A stretch of DNA of 64,000 nucleotides, from assembly GCA_948567375.1 (NCBI GenBank), contig OX419760.1, forward strand, positions 50,096,001 to 50,160,000, read 5' to 3'. Below are positions 22,982-35,300 of this stretch, in pieces (the stretch's first letter is position 1; each line of letters opens with the position of its first letter). The notes under the pieces are model-generated. The model was not told the DNA's origin and made no database searches. It saw only the letters and a program-made list of their open reading frames with translations. This DNA comes from Lunularia cruciata (lineage: Eukaryota; Streptophyta; Marchantiopsida; Lunulariales; Lunulariaceae). The translations under genes were made by a program, and so were the position numbers.

Positions 22982-23077
22982 CATGTTTACATTGAGAGTT
23001 GACTCAACCCCAATGTTTTGGTTGTCTACCATGTTGTGTGAGAGTAGGGATGATGCGGTTCATACTACTAAGCAGAG

Positions 23078-26000
23078 GTGGTTGATAGTGGAGCTGACTT
23101 GGTTGAGGAGCATGGCATCCGTTCAACGACTAATGGTTTATGGCAAGCAGTAGTGGCTAGACTAGAGGAGCTGCCAACTAGACCGGCCTTTGAGAGAGTA
23201 GGATTCACACCTAGTGTTGTCCTATTGGATAACCAGAGGGGGATTTTCTGTTTGGTGGGACCTTTAGGGAAGGTCTATACACCACAGAGAGTCTTGTTAG
23301 ACTCTAGTGCGCAACCCCTTATGTTGGAGAAGGTTGCAATTGTCGGTTTGGAGTTACAGAAGACCGATCTGGAGAGGTGTCCATTTTAGATCCAAACATC
23401 TCTAGGTGGTGGTTTGACACAGTACATCACATGTGGGGAGCTTGTTGTCCAGGTTTAGCATAGTCATCCAACTTATAGCTTGGTAGTGAGAGCTCAGGCT
23501 ATTGTGTCAATAGCTGAGTCATATGATGTGCTAATTGGGAGAGCAATGTTATACCCCATGGGTTTCAACATTGACTATTGGGAGGAGACAACCTCCTATA
23601 GACTAGGCTAGCAGTCTGGTGAGAGAAGAGTATGTTGCTTACCAGTACGCTTCAATAGTGGTAGTCTTAGCTCACTATAATCCAAGACCATGGCAACATT
23701 AATTTTAGCTTTCAATGGTGCAATTACTTGGCCTGGTGACTTATTAGAAGGGAACGCCCATGTAGAGGATACTCCAATACTGGAGGAGATTACTTGGATA
23801 TGGAGTACGAGTGGGATTGTTCCATCCACCTTGGATGTTCCATTGTGGAGTTCCAAGGAGACATTGCAGCAACATGCAGATCAATTGGTGCAACAGGCTT
23901 GGAGTAGGTAATCAGGAGATGAGTGTGAGGATGAGCCTCCTAAGTCAATTCCTTTGACACCTCTGGATACCACACTCATTGCTTGATAGTATCTAGTAGA
24001 GGGGATATGTCTATTGGAGTTGTTTGGTGGGATTAGCACTGGACTAGCTACAATATTACAGGCAGGTATACGAGTACAAAGGTACTTGCATGTAGAGAGA
24101 GATGAGACTGTTAGGCAAGTCTCTCTACATCATGTGGCACACTTGGCCTATCGATATCTAGATTATTACCAATGTCAACAATCAGAGGTTACTAGAAGGC
24201 CCTACCAATAGATATTTCCTTACTAGGGGCGCATGATCTGGAGAGACATAGGCCTATTCACTTAGTGATTTTTGGATGGCCATGTCAGGGACATACACGT
24301 GCTAGTAGAGGTTTGGGTCTTCAAGATCCTTGTTTTGGTGTGTTTTGGGAGATGTTACGGATACTATGATATCTCCAAGTTCATCAGTCCGTTTCTCTAG
24401 CTTACCTTTTGAAGAACATTCCTTTGATGGGTGATTCTTGCACCAAAGTGATGGCAAGTACACACCAAGAATGGACCTGCTGTATGGTTAGATGTAGCCA
24501 GAGTGGGATCACAGGCTCATTGTTTTCATCTTTGGTGGAAAAACCTCTTACCCAGAGAGGTTCTACAATGTGCTTATGATAAGATTCCGTGACTTGACCA
24601 CATCTTTGTTGATGATATCTTGGATGTTGGGCATTAGTCTCAAACAATAGTAGTGGCTGATAAGTCATCTATGGCAGTGATGAACCTAGTTAGACAGCCT
24701 AGAGCCGCATTTCCTACACTCATGAGTTTCCCAGGCTCTCATGCTTTTTAAGAAGGAGGACTTGGACTTGTTTGAGACTCACAATTATAGCAGCTGGTGG
24801 AGCCCAACGCTGATGAGAGAACGGGCAATGGGTTTTCCCACCGGTATTATCACTATTCTAGTAGTGTCTAGGGCATCCAAGCATTAGGTGTTAGGTCAGG
24901 CTATGGATCTGAACTGTTTGACTTGGATTATGAGCCTTGGCTTGGTAGAGCAGCATAGGATGCGCTTGATAGACATCACCACTCAAACACTTGTGAGCCC
25001 TATGCCTATCAAGATGATTCAAACACATGCTGGGGGCAATGGACCAAGTGGGCATGGTATTCTTGGGACACAGCCAGTAGCTACTAGGGAGAGTGGTCTA
25101 CTTGGAGTCCATCTAGGTGAGCGTGGGCTACTTGGATTACACCCTTGGTCCACTTGGGATGTAGCTAGAGGACGTGTGGAGCTTGCAGCTAGAGTGGAAG
25201 GAGTTTTCACATAGAGGTTGGGACCTCTAGTGGTCGGGGGCATGACACTATTGCTCCCAAGGGCCTAGTGTAGCAGCCAGTCAGGACATCTTCCACTCCT
25301 ACTATAGTTATAAAGGATACTTGGGAGCCAGATCTTGGACCCAAGCTTATTGGAGAGGAAAGACAGAGGGTTTGGAGGTTTTTGAGGAGCCACACAAGTT
25401 GTTTTGCCTTCAATAGGCAGATGTGTGGAGATTACCATCCTATCAACCAATAGACTAGGACTAATTGGTATGCCATGCCTACAATGGAGGAGATTTTTGA
25501 TGCAATTGGGCATGCAAATGTCTTCAATATTTTGGATCTTTGAGCGGGATATCATCAATTGCCGATTAGGAAAGACGATAAGTCCAAGACATCATTCTGG
25601 GCTAATGATCCTCACGGTAAGGATGTGTTATATTAGTGGAAGTTCTTACCATTTGGGTTGAAGAATGCTCCTGCTGAGTTCCAAAGGGTCATGGATAGGA
25701 TCCTAGCTGGATTGGATTTTGCTTAGTGTTATATTGATGACATTTTGGTCTATAGCACTACTATGGAGGAGCATGAGAGACACTTGTTGGAGGTGTTTGA
25801 GAGGTTGAGATCTCATGGGCTCAAATTACATCTTGGGAAGTGTAGGTTCTTCCACAAGCAGGTTGAGTATTTGGGTCACACTATCTACCCCGAAGGACTT
25901 GGTGTTCAATAGACCAAGGTGGAGGCTATTGCACGTATTCCTTGGCCTATGGATGTGAGCAAAGTGTGAGCATTCCTTGGTTTGGCAAACTTCTATCGCT

Positions 26001-28171
26001 GCTATGTAGAGGATTTAGTGCCATTGCCAAGGCCTTGACAAAGCTGACCAAGCTAACACAAGAGTGGTGTTGGGGAGATGAGCAGGAGAGAGCTTTTGTA
26101 GAGCTCAAGGAGAGGTTGACATCTGCTCCTATTTTGAGGAGACCGATCAAAGGATGACCATTTCAAGTTCATACTGATTGGAGTATGTTGGGGCTTGGAG
26201 CAGTGCTCACTTAGCATGATGATGAGGGAAAGGAGTTTGTGGTGGCCTATGCTAGTTGCTCCAACAATTTAGTGGAGGCAAAGTATAGTTCATATGAGGG
26301 AGAGTGCTTGGCAACAGTTTGGGTAGTAGCACATTTCCGATGTAACCAATTTGGTAACCCCTTCACTCTCATCACTGATCATCAACCACTGAAGTGGTTG
26401 ATGGAGTCTGACAAGCTTTCAGGGAAGCTTGCATGATGAGCTTTGATTTTACAGGAGTATGATTTCACGGTTGTTCACATACCTGGAGTGGTGAACCGTG
26501 ATGCAGATGAGTTGAGTAGAAACTCATGTCCTAGCCAGAAGGATCAGACCAGAACACGTTGGCATGGTGAGATAGATGAGGAGATGGTGCCAAGTTGGCA
26601 TGCATCAGCCTTTCTGTGTATATTTTTAGAGGCTTTGGTGGTATCTCTCTTAGCGCATACATGAGGAGTTATTGAGGTCATAGATCCAAAGAGTGAAGAT
26701 ATTGGTACAATTCAATGAGACATTCATTATGATGTCTTAGTGATGGATTATCTTTGCATTGGTGTTGTGGGTGACACAATTAGGGCCAAGGAGAGAGACT
26801 GTGTTCTTCAATGAGCCAAATGGTTCAGATTGGAGGGTAGACACCTTTTGCATGTATAGGAGGATGGTAGAGTGTGAGTAGTACCACTTCCATCTCAAAG
26901 ACCACAGTTGGTCTGTCATGCTCATGAGGAGCTAGGACATTTTGGAGTCAAGCGTACATATAGCTTACTCCAGAGTCATTATTGGTGGCATAGTATGCGG
27001 ACCAAGGTATAGCAGTTTGTTGCTAAATGTGTGGTTTGTGACCGAGTAAGAGCATCATTCAATGCTCCTACGCCACAGTTACACCCATTACCTATCATGG
27101 GATTGGGTTACCGTTGGAGTTTGGACTTTGCTGGACCTTTACTGATGACTGTGAGACATCATTGGTATGTTTTGGTGATGGTGGAGCACTTCTCCAAGTG
27201 GATTGAGTTGGTGGCACTTCTTGACAAGTGGAGTGAACGGACAACTTACTCGTTCTTGGATCGAGTTCTTAGTCATTTTAGTGCACCAACTAAGGTTTTG
27301 ACTGATCAGAGTATAGAGTTCTTAGAGGAGTTTCAGGTCTTGTGTGACAAGGCTTTGATTGATCATTGTACTACATCTTGAGATCACCCTGAGGTAGATG
27401 GCTTAGCATAGAGAGTGGTTCAGACGGTGAAGAGAGGATTGCAAAAGTATGGTTTGTAGAGAGGCCACTTGGGAGATTGGGATCTCCAATTACCTTGGTT
27501 GGCCATGGGCTATCGGTTTAGCCGGCAAGTCTCCTTAGCATCCTCTCTCCTTACTTCCTACTCTATGGATGAGATCCAGATTTACTTGCAGCCATTTGTC
27601 AAGATGCTACTATAGTTTTGGACTTGGATGATCTAGATGTATAGATGAGCGTATGTTCTCAACGGGCAGAGATCTTTCAGAGAGTGATGCCAATGGCCTT
27701 TGAGAACTTGGTGATTGCTCATCATAGAGATACTTTATGCTATGCTACCATTCAAGGAGGAGGTTATAGACCCTTGATCCATTGATTTCATCCATGAGAC
27801 TATGTATATCTATAACAAACAACACCGACAACACTTGATGTTTTGACAGGCTGCACTATCTTGAGAGTGCATGAGGCTTTGCCATATGGATTCCTTGTGT
27901 TAGATGGACATGATGGTGTTGTTTGGAAGGATCATGTGCGCAATTGTGCACCATGCTACCTCCCAAACATTGACGGTACTTTGGACCCAAGCTTGGCACT
28001 TGTACGTGTAGGCTTGAGGTGTATGTTATGTAGCTCAATTGGTGGAGCTACTCCTATGTTAGTGTGTGATAGCTGTTCAAGAGGATGGCATATGGCATGT
28101 ATGACTCCCCTCCTCACAGTGGTTCCTCAAGGATAGTGGTTATGTCCTAGATGTACTTGACCTATAGCTAG
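23078..28171 (+). pseudogene. pol of the PHD gypsy element: protease, RT, RNase H, integrase, PHD-like finger
   Basis: Protease: RVLLDSSAQPLML at about 23291-23330 (DSG changed to DSS). RT: 25418-26010 with MCGDYHPIN, LPFGLKNAPAEFQRVMD and YIDDILVYS. A one-base deletion near 26018 shifts the frame between YVED and SAIAKALTKL. RNase H: about 26160-26450 with TDHQPLKWL. Integrase: HHCC finger at about 26910-27050 (CHAHEELGHFG, CVVC), catalytic core with SLDFAGP, LTDQSIEF and HPEVDGLA to about 27440. After the core, WKDHVRNCAPCYLP leads into a finger with CMLC, CDSC, GWHMAC and, after one TAG, WLCPRC: the C4HC3 spacing of a PHD finger. The finger region is in a third frame, so at least two frameshifts have occurred. 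Confidence 0.8.
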
Positions 28172-28319
28172 TTCATTCTTTATATGGTATAGATTGCAGA
28201 CAGGCAACTAACAATGGGGCTCCATAGCACCCGGCCTTTTGATCTTTGCCCATCATAGGGTATACCATATACTTGGAGTAGATGGCTATCTGGAGTTAGA
28301 GGGACCTAACCGCCAGCTA

Positions 28320-28330
28320 GGGGGGGGGGG
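28320..28330 (+). other. Polypurine tract (11 G) of the PHD gypsy element
   Basis: An uninterrupted G11 run two bases before the TGTGGCAC start of the 3' LTR. Confidence 0.7.
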
Positions 28331-28332
28331 AT

Positions 28333-28881
28333 TGTGGCACTTTAGAGTCTATGTATGACTTATGTGTGAGTTGTGCTTCTAAAGTGTATGATGTTGATAG
28401 CAATGTATGTTGTGTAACGATGTATATACGCACAACATCTATCACACCATTTGTAGTGTCGCATCTAGATTGCTTGAACACTAGAATTGCAATGATAGTA
28501 GTTAGAGTTATTTCAGCAATTTCTCAAAGACTACTTTCTGACGGTCAGATTTCATGTTCAAGGTATTGACTTCATGGTGGGGCCCACCGTTACTTTGCAC
28601 CATTGAGTGTGCCGTCAGTGGGACTGTTAGGGTTTCAGACCTAGCTTGAGTCTAGGGGGTATACTTTTGAAGTGCAGCTCTAGAGAGCTCACTTCTCTGA
28701 TGTTGAGCCTTCGAGTTCTTGGCTATGGTGGACAAAGGCCGGCGAGCGTCACATGGATTTCTTAGCTAGAGTGGATGTGGCTTGATTGTAATCAGTGCCC
28801 AGTTGTTGGCAGTTTATAGAGTGACAGATCAAGTACTGATCTGAGTTGAGTGGATTCAAGAGTTGTAAATAATCTGATTAT
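28333..28881 (+). repeat. 3' LTR of the PHD gypsy element
   Basis: Starts TGTGGCACTTTAGAG after the G run and ends AATCTGATTA, matching the end of the 5' LTR. Its first about 105 bp have no counterpart in the truncated 5' LTR. Confidence 0.78.
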
Positions 28882-29003
28882 TGTGGCACTTTAGAGTCTA
28901 TGTATGACTTATGTGTGAGTTGTGCTTCTATAGTGTTTGATGTTGACAACGATGTATGTTGTGTAGCGATGTATGTTGTGTAGTGATGCATATACGCACA
29001 ACA
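28882..29003 (+). repeat. Second copy of the LTR start, directly after the 3' LTR
   Basis: TGTGGCACTTTAGAG... repeats the first part of the 3' LTR and stops at TATACGCACAACA, exactly where the first copy passes into the part shared with the 5' LTR. An internal ATGTATGTTGTGTAG phrase is duplicated within it. Confidence 0.75.
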
Positions 29004-30249
29004 ACTTGAAAGCCTCCATACGCATCTCTCAACACTTAAGTTACATCAACCAATACTTGTTTAAGAAGGATGAGCAACTCTCAAAAAAGAAATTATGCTT
29101 TCAAACAATTTGTAGTTAGAATGAACACTTGTGCAAAAAAGCTCAAAAGACAAGATGCTTCTAAGTATCATTCTACATTCTTTATGTATTAAAAGACAAT
29201 TGAAAAAGTCAATTATCATTTATACATTAATGTTATGATAAAATATAAGACAAATGCAATTAACACAATCATTTAGCATAAATTTAAATCACTATATATA
29301 TATCTGAGAACACACATTGTTGACAAAAAAGTGATATAAAAGCAAAAAAGATGTCATTCTCTCAAGTATAAGGGTAAAAAATAGTTAGCTTTGAAGAGAA
29401 GTGTTACAATTAGTTTTTCTTTATTATTACCTATTTAGCCTCTTGGATAGGAACAACTCCCAAAAGAAGGTAGTGTCACCAATTGCAACATACTATGGCA
29501 AATGGAAAATTAAAGATCATTTTCACTAAGAATGAGTTCCAACTATTTCTTGAAGGTGATGATCCAATCAACTCCAAAGAGATTGTTTCACTATGATGAT
29601 GTTCAACTCTAACTACTATGTTCTACCCTTCCTAGAAGGCACAACTTCAAAGCACTTCACATCAATGTTAGATCCTTGCTTTTCAACTTTGTGGTATGTT
29701 CAATACAACAATTCATTTTGATATATCAAGGCATTGCTCTACTCCTTTAAAACACTCAAGAATCCCACATCCTAATCACAAGTACACATTTTCACTTCCA
29801 CTCAAGCACTTGGATTCCTATTGCAAAGTTCTCCACCACTACTTAGCAAAGATATACAACAAATACTCAAAAGCTAAGCAATAAAAATAGTGTGTTGCAA
29901 TTGGCTCATCCTCACTATCAATTGATAATCCGATATTTTTTTGATCTTATATTCTCATATGTAGGTTAATAAGGCACCTTATATGTGTAAAGGAAGGTAT
30001 TAGTTCTTCCACAAAGACAATTACATGTTTATGTCCTTCTAACTTACTACTCCAAAGGTTGCATCTATGAAGTTCTTACAACTACAACAATCTTACAACT
30101 CCAAAGAACTTATTTTGTGAAGGTTCTTCAGTCTAAATTTCTATTGCAAAAAACTACCTTTGCCTTTGCAAATCTTAATAAAGAGCTGTGCCCTTTTGCT
30201 TGTAGTATGATATACCTAAGACATTAGGTATCATAGGTTTTGGTGAACT
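29004..30249. other. Intergenic, no gene recognised
   Basis: AT-rich sequence with only short ORFs and no recognised element ends. Confidence 0.45.
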
Positions 30250-32340
30250 TCCTATCTATATGTTCCCAAAGTCTAATTATTAGTTGGTCCATCTTTTGGC
30301 TCTTGTACTTCTTCCCTTCTAGCTTCTGCACTTGTAGTTTCAATTCATGTAATTCCTCCATCCTAACTAGTCTTGAACTTCATCCAATTGCTTGAGGATC
30401 TTCACCTTCTCTTACTCCAAGTTGTTGTTCAAGGCCTTGAGCTCCTTCTTTACTTCTCCTCATATTTGGGATCAATCAACTGCCCTCTGCTCCTTTTCTT
30501 TGTGAGTTCTTGGGCCATCTCTTCAATTTGTGTAGCCACCTTTTTCTTTTGTTTGGACATTTGAACTTCCAAGGTGACTACTCTAATCTTAGCAGTTTCA
30601 AACTCTCTCCAAATACTTACTACTTCTTTGTCTTTGGCCTTCAATTGCTCATTGTATGCTTATTGCTTCTATTAACGTTCCAACCAAAGTGCTCTCAACT
30701 CCATGCAACCTCCAAATGTCCTATTTGTACTAGTTGTGGTCTACATTAAGAGAGGTGTTCTTGCACTTCACTTCATAATTCTCTTGCATTAGTGCATTCA
30801 CCTTTTGACACTCCTCCTTATATAAGTTTTGGCTCTTCTCAATCTCCTCCTTCCATTTTTCCTATTTCACCTTCCTAGTGTATATTCCCTTGTGTAGTCT
30901 TTGGAGAAGTGAACTATAAATGACCACATTTAGATAGACATCTTGGTATCAAGGCAAAATGATCTCTCTTATCTATAAGGTAGAACCTATCAAATATGTA
31001 ACAAAATTGCCCCCCTTTATTGGTACTCTACATTCTTGTGCAACCTCTCTCTTTACTTTGGTCTGTACTTCACTTGAACTGTCTTCACCTTTAGACTCAA
31101 TTTCAACCCTTCCCTTTGGATGTTTCTTCTAGTCTCTCTTTGGCTTTCACCTTTTATTTTTGGAACAGTCTCTTGTTCTCCTTTGGGTGCATTTGTTTCT
31201 TAGGTGGGGTTAAGAGGTTCTTCAAACCAAAATTGGGTTTTTTCTTGTGGGTCTTTGGCCAAGACTTCTTGATCAGCTTGGTCCGCTTCTTGTTCCTTTG
31301 GATTTGGGGCAGATTGTGCATCCATGTATTGTTCTTGTCCTTTGGACTCTAATGTAGATCCTTGCAAGGTTAATTAATCTTCTTCTTCCTTTTGATCCTC
31401 ATCTTTGAAGTCTTATGTATCCTCATCCAAAGACACATCTATGACTTGAGGCTTCTTCATGGGTTTTTTGGTTGGATTTGAGGTCTTGATGGAATCAACC
31501 TCTTCTTCTTGGTGGTGGTGGTGATTCCTTCTTCATCCACCAGCACAAATCATCCAATTGAGTTATACTCTGTGTTTATATCTTGATATTTCTAAATGAT
31601 TTCATTTCCTTTGGAATAGAAGGTGAAATACCTTGTTGGGTGGTAATGACTTGGGAATTTCTTCTACTCCTCCTTCATAAGTAAGTTTAAACCCATCCAA
31701 AAATATATTGCAAAGGGGTTTAGGTATGTTTCTCCATAGTCTTTAAATCCCTTGAGCATATTCCTTGCTTACAAGTAGAACATGGTTTATACTCAAAGAA
31801 GATAAACTAACTTTTATTGATTTCTTGAAACTCTTGGATCAAAATAATTTCATCAATACCTTCACAACCGCACTTTGAGATGGATCTTTGTAATTGCCTA
31901 CACTCCAATTATTGTTGGTGGAAAATTTCTCATTGAAGTACTCCAAACTTCAAATGTTTACCTCCTTGCTCATAAGCCTAAATTTTGTATCAAGTTGCAT
32001 CCAAGTGTGCTTGAATTTGAACCAAGAATATTTCTCTAATTCTCCTTTATATTTGTCCAAAAGAGTTCTTTTTAAGATCCCATGTTGCTCTATCTTTCTT
32101 CCCCTTCATCTCATGGATGATCTTGAAATCACTCAACTCCCAATCCCATATCAAGAAGGAGAGATGATTGCTTTGGATCAAATCACTCCTACAATAGATT
32201 GTCCATTTGTTAATAGTTGGGGCAAAAAGGATTGCCCCCATGATCTTTCTCATTGGTTTTAAGATGAACACCATGTTTCCTATTATGTGCAAAGGTTGGA
32301 CCTCATGTTGGTGCAAAGGTAAAAAACAAAAAACTACCAA
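30250..32340 (-). pseudogene. Decayed coding region with coiled-coil sequence, unknown product
   Basis: Minus-strand frames remain protein-like over about 2 kb. The upstream part (32340-32047) reads TINKWTIYCRSDLIQSNH and HLSFLIWDWELSDFKIIHE; the middle is Lys/Pro/Gln rich; the downstream part (30860-30300) is strongly heptad-like (SQNLYKEECQKVNALMQEN, KVATQIEEMAQELTKKR, LKALNNNLE). Many stops and some frame changes interrupt it. The pattern suggests one long protein with an N-terminal domain and a C-terminal coiled coil, probably transposon-borne. I do not recognise the family. Confidence 0.35.
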
Positions 32341-35300
32341 GAATATGAAGGTCTAGGATTGCTACTTGCTCTCTGTCTTTGAGACTAAAGTTAGTAGCAA
32401 AAAGTGAAATTGCTCTAGAGACACTTGATTTTATAGCTAGAGATTTTTTTTGGTCAGTAGGTCAGAAATCACTCTCCACACATGTAACCCCTTAGGTGAA
32501 TGAAAATGGTCTTTGGTGGCAATTCTTTATTTGGTGGTGGTGCATTCCAATTTGATCTTTGGGTCCAAAGGTATTTGATGTTTGGGTCTTTGAATCCGAA
32601 GGATCTTTGGGTCCAAAGAACTTTCATACTTGTGTTCTTTTCCTTCAACCACTCTTCTGACTTGCACTTCTGGTATTCTTCCTTCAGAGTGGCTTCAAAT
32701 TTGTACTTATTTTCTTTGTACCTTACATGTAAGAGGACAACTGCAAAGAAAAGTTCAATTATAATTTTTTTTCTTCCAAAACAAACAAGTATCCTACCAT
32801 GGCCTTATGGAAAAGAGAGAAAAAGATTAAAATAACAAATTTTGGAAAAATGTGACACCAAAATATATTTTAATACATGAAGAGATAATAAAAAAATATA
32901 ATTATATCCACCTCTATATAATATAGATGGAAATTAGTAAAAGGAAGAGGAGAAAGTATTTTTATCAAATTCAAAGTGAGAATAATAAGGTTATAAAACT
33001 AAGATTTTCAAGACTCAGAATCTCATATTATAACATAAATTATTGAGGATCAACTTATTAATTTATTATTATCTAGTTGAAAATTAGATTAAAATTTATT
33101 ATCTTTAATTTATGATATTATAACTTGGATTGTTCACTAAGTTATTTCAAGTGTGAGATATCTTGTAAATTTATAATATATTTATTTTATCTGATGATTT
33201 ATATATATTTTAGTATATAACTTATCTTACCTACACTTAATATATTACAATTTTACAAATATGTGGTCATTGAAGGAGAGGGAAGAAGAGTAAGGTAGTT
33301 GTGAGGCACTATAAACTAATAAATCTATTCTTGTAACTAGGAAGAAAAGTAAACCAAGCCTAAATCATGGTCCTTACCTAAGTCATCTTCCATTAAATTT
33401 AGAATTTGAATCCATGGTGGCAAATTCTAAAACTTAGCCCTAATTAAAGTGATGTATACTATTTTGATATTCATCAAGGTTTAACTAACTTTTACTTGAT
33501 CCTTATCCTTATAAATTTGGAGTCCAAATATATGAAAGTTGAGGTCATTACAAGATCTTTAACTTTGTTCCAAAACATAGAATAGGATAATATATACAAA
33601 TAAAAAACTACTTAAGTTATGTAATTTCATTCCAAGTGGTAAGACATCATAGACTCACTAGAACAAAATTAAAAGAATTTTCCATAGCTCTATAATATGC
33701 TTAAAATTTTGACATATCAAGGATAGAGTATAATTTATTAAATTCTATTGCCCCCTATTTTGGACTCCAAAATTATTGATGAGAAGGCCATATGTTTTTT
33801 TTTCCAAATTATTAGTGAGAAGATCTTGAGAAGCGAATGTTTTAAAATTAGTTATGTTATTAGGTGTCTATATGGGCTAGTGCAACACACAAATTTGAAG
33901 AAGAATTCCATGCCATTTTTTTAAAATCAACTCATGTTAGTAATATTCTTGCACTTAGATTCATTTGATACATTAAGAATGTGCAACTTGGGAATTGTAT
34001 TATAATATATTAATAAGGATAATAAAATTTTAGAATATTTATTAAATTATCTCAACCACACATTAGCATGTTGGATTTTAAAGAATGGTCAATATATTTG
34101 AACATAAGAAAATAATTCATAATGGTAGATAAAAATCTTCATTGAATGTATCTCTATACAAATGATTTACTATGCATAATACATTATTGAACACTTACTA
34201 TATTCCACTGCAATCTAAACTACAATCTACCTTAGGATGTATCTTCTTGCTCCTCTCTTTCATCCTTCATCTCGTTAGTCCTTTACTTCTTCATCCTTTG
34301 TAGTACGTGGTGCTTAAGGTCTATAATCTCTCCATTGCAAGGTGGTACAATCTCTACAATCTTTAGATCTTGGTTCCTTATGAACCTAATTAGCATGACC
34401 TATGTGCGAACTAGTAAAATTGAAGATATTAAGAGCTATTATCTAATATACATCTTATAGCATTTATCTAGTTCTATCACTCTTCAATTTCTACCAAGTT
34501 AGATTGAACAAAGTAAGGTAGCTCCAAAACCATAACAGTTAACAAATCCTCAACCCTTTGACCTAGAAAGCATGGTTATAAGATAATACACTAAACCTTA
34601 TGGCTTTTGAGTATCTTCTATAAAAAAAGATGACTATTATGTGCTTACACTCCTTCATGTAGTAACCATAAGAGATAAATGCAATAGCTAGAATGTATTT
34701 ACAAGGTGCTTAAAATCCTCCAACTTATTCTTCATATCAATAATATTAATCAAATATCTTATTCTTACTCTAAACTAGTGAATCTACTCCTTGGATTGAG
34801 AATTCATGACTAGGCTTTCCATGTTCATGTTCTTCCAAGCTTTGCATTTTCACAACAAAAAACGAATGATGGAGGAAATGACATACCTACAAAATTTAAC
34901 TTATTTCAAGTTCATCTATCTCCTCAATTTAAGCCTGTTCTCTTAGGCGTTCTCTCATATGCATATGCACATTGCTTTGCACATGCAAACTTCTTTTTGA
35001 GAAGTCCTAACTTACAAATGATCTCTCAAAAGATAGAGAATATGCAGGATAGCAAAGAGGATAAATACTTTCAAAACTTACACATGGAGATACATATAAG
35101 AATTAAGAACAAGACACCTACAAAGAATCAATCAATACACAAGATATGTGTGATTCACTTCTTGTCTTGGAAGCTCTAGTCATGATTGAGTGCTCTCTTT
35201 TCAACACTCTCACTTGTTGGTTGAATACTACACACACAATACAATTCATGATGTTGCTCCAAGCTTTTACAAGCCAAATAATGCTACAAATTGAATTGAA

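Larger units (their letters stand above)
11585..28881 (+). mobile_element. Decayed Ty3/gypsy element with a C-terminal PHD finger, split by a nested element
   Basis: Truncated 5' LTR at 11585-12037, leader 12038-13353 continuing at 21155-21304, gag from 21305, protease/RT/RNase H/integrase to about 27600, a PHD-like finger at about 28017-28157, an 11-G polypurine run at 28320-28330, then the 3' LTR. The leader is interrupted by the complete minus-strand element 13354-21154. Without that insertion the element is about 9.5 kb. LTR copies differ at many sites and stops are frequent, so it is old and inactive. The 5' end of the left LTR is missing, so no target duplication can be scored. Confidence 0.82.

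Noticed and set aside
23078-23110. VDSGAD as the protease active site of the PHD element
   Set aside because: The following sequence does not fit a protease; LLDSSAQPLML at about 23291 has the right context.
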